NCBI GenBank assembly: GCA_045546175.1
Contig: JAZQCI010000022.1
Coordinates: 1 to 34,848 of the forward strand
DNA: 34,848 nt
Source of the DNA: CAG-791 sp045546175
GTDB taxonomy: Bacteria; Bacillota; Clostridia; Lachnospirales; Lachnospiraceae
Direction of reading: 5' to 3'
Below the pieces are notes generated by a model. It ran no database searches and was not told the origin of the DNA. It was given only the letters and a program-made list of their open reading frames with translations. Numbering within the stretch: position 1 is the stretch's first letter; the number at the start of each line of letters is the position of its first letter. This document shows positions 29,342-34,848 of this stretch, piece after piece. Made by a program: the position numbers and the translations under genes.

Positions 29342-31204
29342 ATGGAGTATATATTGCATAAAAGAGAGAAAAAGCGGGGATTTGAGAGTTCCCTGTCCCT
29401 CATTGCCTACTTTCTGAGAGGGAGCGCAGGGTTCTTCCTGCTGAGCATGGCCTTTGCCGCGCTCGTGTCCTTTCTGGACATGGTCCTGCCGGCAATGATC
29501 AGTTTTACCGTAGATAGTGTGATCGCAGACAAGGCGCCGGATCTTCCGGCGTCTCTTTTGGCGTGTCTTGACGCAATTGGAGGGATCGGGCGCCTGCGCG
29601 CTAATCCTGTCCTCATCGCTGCCGCCGTTATGGCCGTCGCTTTTATGGCCGCGTGCTTTCGCTTCCTCTTTCGCTATTTTAACGAGGTCGCGGCGGAGAG
29701 ATTCGTAAAGCGGATGCGGGACGAGATCTATGCCAAAATATTGCGGCTTCCCTATTCCTGGTACGGCGCCAACAGCACGGGAGACATCATACAGAGATGC
29801 ACCTCCGACGTGGAGACCATAAAGGTGTTTGTCTCCGAACAGCTGACGTCCCTGATCCGGGTCATCATTCTGATCATTCTGGCGATCTATTTCATGGCCG
29901 GGATCGACACAAAGATGACGGCGGCCGCGGCGGTCTTCATACCGGTCGTGATCGGCTACTCCCTGTTCTTCTACGCCAGGATCGGCGACGCCTTTGAAAA
30001 GGCGGACGAAGAGGAGAGCCGTCTGTCGGCGATCGCGCAGGAGAACCTGACCGGAGTCAGGGTCGTGCGCGCTTTCGGAAGAGAGCAGTATGAGAGGGAC
30101 AGATTTGAAAAGCAGAACGAATACTACACGGGATTCTGGATCCGCCTGATCATTATTCTCACCCACAACTGGGTCACCGGAGATATCATGACGGGACTGC
30201 AGTATCTTCTCGTAAATGTCATGGGAGCGGTCTTTTGCGTGAGGGGAACCCTGACAGCCGGCCAGTTCATCGCCTTTGTCTCCTATAACAGCCTGCTGAT
30301 CTGGCCCGTCCGTTCTCTGGGACGCGTCATCTCGGAGATGAGCAAAGCAGGGATTTCGGTGGAAAGGCTCCGCTATATCATGAACTCGGAAGAGGAGAAA
30401 GAGCCGGAAGAGATGCTGACGCCTCCCATGGACGCGGATATTTCCTTCGAACACGTCTCTTTCCACTATGAGGGAGATGAGAAGAACGCGCTGTCCGATG
30501 TGACGTTCACGGCAAAAGCCGGCACGACCGTAGGGATCCTTGGCGGGACGGGATCGGGCAAGTCGACGCTCATGTATCTTCTCGAAAAGCTGTATCCGCT
30601 GGGAGAGGGGCAGGGCCGGATCCTTGTCGGCGACACAGACCTTGCGAAGATCAGCACTTCTTATGTGCGCTCTCAGATCGGCATGGTCCTGCAGGAGCCG
30701 CACCTGTTCTCGCGCTCCATCGCGGAGAACATCGCGATCACTTCCGACGAGCTCGGGGAAGAAGAGGTGCGCCGGGCGAGCACGGCGGCAGACCTCACGG
30801 AGACGGTGGACAGGTTCCCTTCGGGTTTCGACACTTTTGTCGGCGAGCGCGGCGTCACTCTCTCCGGCGGCCAAAAGCAGAGGACTGCCATTGCCCAGAT
30901 GCTGATCAGAAAGTGCCCTGTCATGATCTTCGACGACTCCCTCTCGGCAGTGGACTCCGAGACAGACGCCCGCATCCGGGCAGCCCTCCTGCGGGAGACC
31001 GCCGGCGCGACGGTCTTTCTGATCTCTCACAGGATCACCACGATCATGGACGCGGACCAGATCATCGTCATGGAGAGAGGGCGCATAACACAGAAGGGAA
31101 CCCACGAGGAGCTGAGGGCGGTGCCCGGCTTATACAGGGAGATCTGCGACCTGCAGCTCCCCGGCGGTCAGCGAAAAGAGAGAAAGGGGGAGGGCAATGA
31201 ATAA
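29342..31204 (+). CDS. ABC exporter half-transporter with degenerate ATPase site (BmrC-like)
   Basis: This 620-aa type IV ABC exporter half has a six-helix membrane domain (about 20-330) and an ATP-binding domain with Walker A GGTGSGKST (401-409) and signature LSGGQ (507-511). Walker B reads MIFDDSLSAVD, with Asp (D532) where the catalytic Glu should be. That is the mark of the degenerate half of heterodimeric exporters such as BmrCD and TM287/288. Its partner is the next gene, overlapping by 8 bases. The substrate is unknown; drugs, peptides or lipids are possible. The ATG at 29342 has no ribosome-binding site, whereas an in-frame TTG at 29354 has GGAG 6 bases upstream, so the true start may be there. 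Confidence 0.9.
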   Translation: MEYILHKREKKRGFESSLSLIAYFLRGSAGFFLLSMAFAALVSFLDMVLPAMISFTVDSVIADKAPDLPASLLACLDAIGGIGRLRANPVLIAAAVMAVAFMAACFRFLFRYFNEVAAERFVKRMRDEIYAKILRLPYSWYGANSTGDIIQRCTSDVETIKVFVSEQLTSLIRVIILIILAIYFMAGIDTKMTAAAAVFIPVVIGYSLFFYARIGDAFEKADEEESRLSAIAQENLTGVRVVRAFGREQYERDRFEKQNEYYTGFWIRLIIILTHNWVTGDIMTGLQYLLVNVMGAVFCVRGTLTAGQFIAFVSYNSLLIWPVRSLGRVISEMSKAGISVERLRYIMNSEEEKEPEEMLTPPMDADISFEHVSFHYEGDEKNALSDVTFTAKAGTTVGILGGTGSGKSTLMYLLEKLYPLGEGQGRILVGDTDLAKISTSYVRSQIGMVLQEPHLFSRSIAENIAITSDELGEEEVRRASTAADLTETVDRFPSGFDTFVGERGVTLSGGQKQRTAIAQMLIRKCPVMIFDDSLSAVDSETDARIRAALLRETAGATVFLISHRITTIMDADQIIVMERGRITQKGTHEELRAVPGLYREICDLQLPGGQRKERKGEGNE

Positions 31205-33002
31205 AGAAAACAAAAAATCCTCCCTGCCTTTTTTCGGGCTTCCCAGACTCCTCCCGCTTTTGAAGCCGTATCGGGTCAGGATGATCCGAATGATCGCGCT
31301 GGGGCTGGTCTGCAGCGTGATCGACGTGTGCTATCCGCTATTCAACCGCTACGCGCTGGATCACTTCGCGGCGGAGGGCACCCTGGAAGGGCTTCCCGCC
31401 TTTATCCTGCTGTATCTGGCAGTTCTGGCGGTCCAGTCCCTGATCAACAATAAGTCGATGAAAGACGCCGGGATCGTGGAGATGCACGTGGACAGGGATC
31501 TGAGAAATCTAGCCTTCTCGCACCTGCAGACGCTGTCCTTTTCCTATTTCAACAGGAACAGTGTGGGCTATATTCACGCCAGGGTGATGAGTGACACCGG
31601 CAAGATCGGAGAGATGGTCTCCTGGAGAATGATGGACTGCATCTGGAACGGCTCCTACATACTGTTCGCGGTGGCCGTCATGCTCTTTACCGAGCCCGTA
31701 CTCGCGGCCCGGATGATCGCCCTGCTGGCGGTCTGCACCCTGGTGGTCAGTATCTTCCAGAAGAAACTGATCGCCATTAACCGAAGGATCCGCGAGATCA
31801 ACTCCAGGATCACGGGAAACTTCAACGAGGGGATCACAGGGGCCAGGTCGGTGAAAATTCTCGGCATCGAGGAAATCATGCAGAAAGAGTTTGAGTCCGA
31901 CACGGAGAAGATGCGCGCCCAGTCCGTCCGGGCCATAAAGCACTCGGCGATGCTCATCAGCACAGTCACGCTGATGTCCTCCTTCGCCCTGGCGCTGGTC
32001 CTGTGGCAGGGCGGCATGATGACACGAGCCGGCCTCATGAAGATCGGAACGCTGTCCGTCTTCCTCTCTTATGCGGTCGGCATGATGGAACCTCTGCAGT
32101 TCATCATCCAGAATGTATCCGCTTTTATAGGGATCCAAGCCAACATCGAGCGATTTACGGATCTTCTGGCGGAGCCTTCCGATGTGACGGACACCCCTGA
32201 GGTCATCGCGCGCTACGGAGACGGTTTCCATCCCCGCTATGAAAACTGGGAAGAGATCAAGGGAGACGTTGAATTTGAAGACGTGACGTTCCGCTATCCG
32301 GACGGGGAAGAAAATGTGTTGGAGCATTTCAGCCTGAAGGTGCACAGTGGGCAAAACATTGCCATCGTGGGAGAGACGGGAGCCGGGAAATCCACCCTGG
32401 TCAACCTGGTGTGCCGCTTCTATGAGCCCACGGAAGGGAGGATCCTGATCGACGGAAGGGACTGCAGGGAGCGGTCCCAGCTGTGGCTTCACAGGAACCT
32501 GGGCTATGTGCTGCAGACGCCTTATCTCTTTTCGGGAACGGTGCGGGATAATCTGAGATACGGAAAGCCGGAGGCGACGGACGAACAGATCATGGAAGCG
32601 CTCAGAATGGTCAGCGCGGAAAGAATCGTGGCGCGCATGGGCGGCCTTGACAGCGATGTGGGGGAGGGCGGCAGCGGCCTCTCCACCGGAGAAAAGCAGC
32701 TTCTCTCTTTTGCCAGGGCTCTGCTTGCGGACCCCAGGCTCCTGATCCTGGACGAGGCCACTTCCTCCATCGACACCCTGACGGAAATGGCAATACAGAA
32801 AGCCATCTCCGTGGTTACCAGGAACAGGACTTCCTTCGTGATCGCGCACAGACTCTCGACGATCGTCAGCGCGGACCTGATCCTGGTGGTCAGAGACGGA
32901 AAAATAGCGGAGAGAGGGACGCACAGCGAACTGATGGCCAGAAAAGGATATTACTATTCGCTGTACACGATGCAGTATTTGAAGGAGATACCTGCACTGT
33001 AG
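31197..33002 (+). CDS. ABC exporter half-transporter with catalytic Walker B (BmrD-like)
   Basis: This 601-aa partner of the preceding half-transporter has membrane helices in about 25-320. The ATP-binding domain shows Walker A GETGAGKST (392-400) and Walker B LLILDEATSSID with the catalytic E520. The signature is LSTGEK (495-500) instead of LSGGQ. In the heterodimer this altered signature faces the degenerate Walker B of the partner, giving one canonical and one non-hydrolysing site, as expected from the family. GGGGGAGG lies 4-5 bases before the ATG at 31197, inside the end of the upstream gene. Its stop is only 4 bases from the stop of the convergent PHP gene, and no terminator lies between. 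Confidence 0.9.
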   Translation: MNKENKKSSLPFFGLPRLLPLLKPYRVRMIRMIALGLVCSVIDVCYPLFNRYALDHFAAEGTLEGLPAFILLYLAVLAVQSLINNKSMKDAGIVEMHVDRDLRNLAFSHLQTLSFSYFNRNSVGYIHARVMSDTGKIGEMVSWRMMDCIWNGSYILFAVAVMLFTEPVLAARMIALLAVCTLVVSIFQKKLIAINRRIREINSRITGNFNEGITGARSVKILGIEEIMQKEFESDTEKMRAQSVRAIKHSAMLISTVTLMSSFALALVLWQGGMMTRAGLMKIGTLSVFLSYAVGMMEPLQFIIQNVSAFIGIQANIERFTDLLAEPSDVTDTPEVIARYGDGFHPRYENWEEIKGDVEFEDVTFRYPDGEENVLEHFSLKVHSGQNIAIVGETGAGKSTLVNLVCRFYEPTEGRILIDGRDCRERSQLWLHRNLGYVLQTPYLFSGTVRDNLRYGKPEATDEQIMEALRMVSAERIVARMGGLDSDVGEGGSGLSTGEKQLLSFARALLADPRLLILDEATSSIDTLTEMAIQKAISVVTRNRTSFVIAHRLSTIVSADLILVVRDGKIAERGTHSELMARKGYYYSLYTMQYLKEIPAL

Positions 33003-33006
33003 TTTC

Positions 33007-33912
33007 TCACTCCGGGCGCAGCTGCAGCGCTTTCTCGCGCAGAGGCGGCAGCAGAAGATCCGGCACATACAGATGGCCGTATCCGGTGCCGAGATCGAGG
33101 TTTTTCTTGTTTTCGCCGTGGAAATCGCTCCCTCCGCTGGGAAGAAGATCGTAATCCTTTGCGATCTTCATAAGCGCCTCCGTGTCGGCGGGCTTGTAGG
33201 AAGAATAGTAGACCTCGATTCCGACCAGTCCCTTCTCCTTCAGGGAAGAGACAAGGACACGCAGCCCCCGGTCTCCCAGTTTGTACTGCAGGGGATGCGC
33301 CAGGACCGGAACGCTGCCAAAAGAGAGAAGGTAGCGGACGGCGTCGGCGGGCGTGATTTTGTCCCTGGGCACATAGTAGGGGCAGTCGTCCCCGATCAGG
33401 CTGCGGAAGGCTTCGTTTATGGAAGAGATCATCCCCTGACTCAGCAGGTAGCGCGCGAAATGGGGGCGCGTCAGGACGGTGTCGGGAAAGGCTTTCTCCA
33501 GGTCCTCATAGGAAACCGGATATCCGCCTTCGGTCAGGAGACGGCACATTTTCTTATTGCGGTAGATCCTGGAGTGGGAATACTCCTCAAGCCTCTCCAC
33601 GAACTTCTTGTCCCGGTAGTTCGCGAAAAGACCGACGACGTGAACGCTCGTCCCGTTGTATTCGGTGGAGAGCTCCACGCCCGGGATCACTTCCGGCACG
33701 GAGCCGGGATCGGGGAGAGAACCGCTGCCGGACTCGCTTTCCCGCCGCAGCCGGGCGGCAGCCTGCACGGCCTCTTCAACGCCGTCTACCGTGTCGTGAT
33801 CCGTGAGCGCGATCGCGGAAAGACCTTTGCGCGCCGCATAGCGCACAAGCTGTGTCGGCGTATAAGTGCCGTCCGATTTAGTGGAATGTGTGTGAAGATC
33901 GATTGGATGCAT
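33007..33912 (-). CDS. PHP-domain metal-dependent phosphoesterase
   Basis: This 301-aa PHP phosphoesterase belongs to the COG0613 group, which includes the 3',5'-nucleoside bisphosphate phosphatase / RNase AM (YciV). Metal-binding motifs are DLHTHSTKSDG (5-15), LTDHDTVDG (36-44), IPGVELS, LAHP and a C-terminal GSDFHG. A variable insert with RPHFARYLL separates the metal motifs, as in this group. Likely substrates are short RNA ends or pAp-type nucleotides, but this is not decidable here. The ATG at 33912 has GGAGG 9 bases upstream. The in-frame ATG at 33942 is less well placed and precedes family homology. It may share transcription with the ABC-F gene at its 5' side. Confidence 0.88.
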   Translation of the reverse strand: MHPIDLHTHSTKSDGTYTPTQLVRYAARKGLSAIALTDHDTVDGVEEAVQAAARLRRESESGSGSLPDPGSVPEVIPGVELSTEYNGTSVHVVGLFANYRDKKFVERLEEYSHSRIYRNKKMCRLLTEGGYPVSYEDLEKAFPDTVLTRPHFARYLLSQGMISSINEAFRSLIGDDCPYYVPRDKITPADAVRYLLSFGSVPVLAHPLQYKLGDRGLRVLVSSLKEKGLVGIEVYYSSYKPADTEALMKIAKDYDLLPSGGSDFHGENKKNLDLGTGYGHLYVPDLLLPPLREKALQLRPE

Positions 33913-33974
33913 GGACAGGTTCCTCCGTATGTTGAAAGGCATGTGAAAAGAGGGATTCTCCTTCAGATAAATGA

Positions 33975-34006
33975 CAGCCGGCCGTTTTTAGTAAAACGGC
34001 CGGCTG
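33975..34006 (-). terminator. Hairpin terminator between the partial ABC-F gene and the PHP gene
   Basis: A perfect 14-bp stem CAGCCGGCCGTTTT/AAAACGGCCGGCTG surrounds a 4-base loop. On the minus strand the run after it (TCATTTAT) is only weakly T-rich, so some read-through into the PHP gene is likely. Confidence 0.65.
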
Positions 34007-34026
34007 AAATTTTATCTGCCGGTATG

Positions 34027-34848
34027 TCAGTTGCTGTCCTCTTCGCGGACTGCCTCGTAGACAGTTCTCTTTCTGGCCTCGGCATTGTTCTCAAGATAAT
34101 CGTCGTAGGTCGTGATCTTATCAATGATGCTGCCGTCGGGCAGGATCTCGATGATTCGGTTCGCGGTTGTCTGAACAACCTGGTGGTCGCGGCAGGCGAT
34201 CAGCTCTACGCCGGGGAACTTGATCATGCCTTCATTGAGCGCGGAGATGGACTCCATGTCCAGGTGGTTAGTGGGCTCGTCAAAGATCAGGCAGTTGGCG
34301 CCGCTGATCATCATCTTGGAGAGCTGGCAGCGGACCTTTTCTCCTCCGGAGAGGACTCCGATCTTCTTTACGCCGTCATCTCCGGCAAAGAGCATTCTTC
34401 CAAGGAACCCTCGGACATAAGTGACGTCCTTGATGGGAGAGTAGCCGGTCAGCCATTCGGTGATGGTCAGATCGCCCCTGAACTCCTTCGAGTTGTCTTT
34501 CTCGAAGTAAGCCTGGGATGTGGTGACGCCCCATTTGTAAGTTCCCTCGTCAGGCTCCATTTTTCCCATCAGGATCTCAAACAGCGTTGTCTTGGCCAGC
34601 TCCTGGCTTCCGACAAAGGCAATCTTATCGTCGTGGCCGACGACAAAGGACACATTGTCCAGAACCTTCACGCCGTTGATGGTCTTGCTGATTCCGCTGA
34701 CCGTGAGCACTTCGTTTCCGATCTCTCTGTCGGGGCGGAAATCGATGTAAGGATATTTGCGGCTGGAGGGCTTGATCTCATCGAGCTGGATCTTCTCAAG
34801 AGCGCGCTTGCGGCTCGTCGCCTGCTTGGACTTGGAAGCGTTCGCGGA
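34027..34848 (-). CDS. ABC-F family ATPase, YkpA/YbiT-like (3' part only)
   Basis: The C-terminal 273 codons are inside the window. The frame is open through base 34848, so the 5' part lies beyond the right edge. Visible are the end of the interdomain linker (KPSSRKYPYIDFRPDREIGNE) and the complete second ATP-binding domain. This has the atypical Walker A FVGSQELAKTTLF characteristic of the YkpA/YbiT group, signature LSGGEK and Walker B CLIFDEPTNHLD. The segment after Walker B reads ACRDHQVVQTTANRIIEI, where the H-switch position of SHDHQ is Arg. A short acidic C-terminal tail ends it. Family members bind the ribosomal E site and modulate translation. It is a different protein from the ABC-F at 6433-8436. 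Confidence 0.88.
   Translation of the reverse strand, partial: SANASKSKQATSRKRALEKIQLDEIKPSSRKYPYIDFRPDREIGNEVLTVSGISKTINGVKVLDNVSFVVGHDDKIAFVGSQELAKTTLFEILMGKMEPDEGTYKWGVTTSQAYFEKDNSKEFRGDLTITEWLTGYSPIKDVTYVRGFLGRMLFAGDDGVKKIGVLSGGEKVRCQLSKMMISGANCLIFDEPTNHLDMESISALNEGMIKFPGVELIACRDHQVVQTTANRIIEILPDGSIIDKITTYDDYLENNAEARKRTVYEAVREEDSN

Noticed and set aside
1..34848. CRISPR array, tRNA, rRNA or prophage
   Set aside because: No regularly spaced repeats, cloverleaf-like intergenic segments, rRNA-like stretches or phage structural genes were seen; nearly all the sequence is accounted for by housekeeping genes and short spacers.

Overview
The window looks like chromosomal DNA of a moderately GC-rich anaerobic Firmicute of class Clostridia, most likely Lachnospiraceae-like. 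The evidence is the gene content: an NfnAB electron-bifurcating pair, Rex, a eukaryotic-type NADP isocitrate dehydrogenase, SpoIIIE/FtsK, a DUF212 (YuiD-like) membrane protein and a YkpA-type ABC-F protein. It also has Bacillota-style strong -35/-10 promoters, GGAGG ribosome-binding sites and U-tailed terminators. Species cannot be named from the sequence alone.

Layout. Positions 1-1681 are a complete, lower-GC IS4-family insertion sequence whose left terminal repeat starts at base 1, so the window (probably the contig) begins at the IS edge. It abuts the promoter of leuS (1793-4195). An FCD-type GntR regulator and icd follow as a two-gene unit (4411-6347). They end at a bidirectional terminator shared with a convergent ABC-F ATPase gene (6433-8436, minus). 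That gene is divergent from rex (8704-9342). Next come the NAD(P)HX repair enzyme gene nnrDE, alr and yebC, then a 59-codon acidic ORF, ftsK/spoIIIE, and a membrane-anchored TPR plus chitobiase-C-like protein. The nfnA-nfnB pair lies at 17689-19996. A tightly overlapping run, phoH-ybeY-HI0933/BaiN-like flavoprotein-COG2509 flavoprotein, leads into proA (20084-25784). A solitary HicB-like gene lies on the minus strand at 25877-26152.

The right third is the most accessory-looking part. After a GC-rich, strongly hairpinned leader (26281-26349) comes a compact plus-strand run: a DUF212 membrane protein, NudC, a 498-aa fusion of a PD-(D/E)XK-like nuclease with an SF1-like ATPase, and two ABC exporter half-transporters forming a heterodimer with one degenerate ATPase site. 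This run meets a minus-strand PHP phosphoesterase gene with only 4 bases between stop codons. The 3' part of a second ABC-F gene runs off the right edge.

Together the genes cover redox and nicotinamide-nucleotide homeostasis (Rex, NnrDE, NfnAB, NudC, Icd), translation and ribosome upkeep (LeuS, two ABC-F, YbeY, YebC), chromosome segregation, cell-wall and proline precursors, and export. No rRNA, tRNA, CRISPR array or prophage is seen. The best candidate for something undescribed is the nuclease-ATPase fusion and its operon, followed by the structured leader at 26281-26349 and the small acidic ORF ahead of ftsK.
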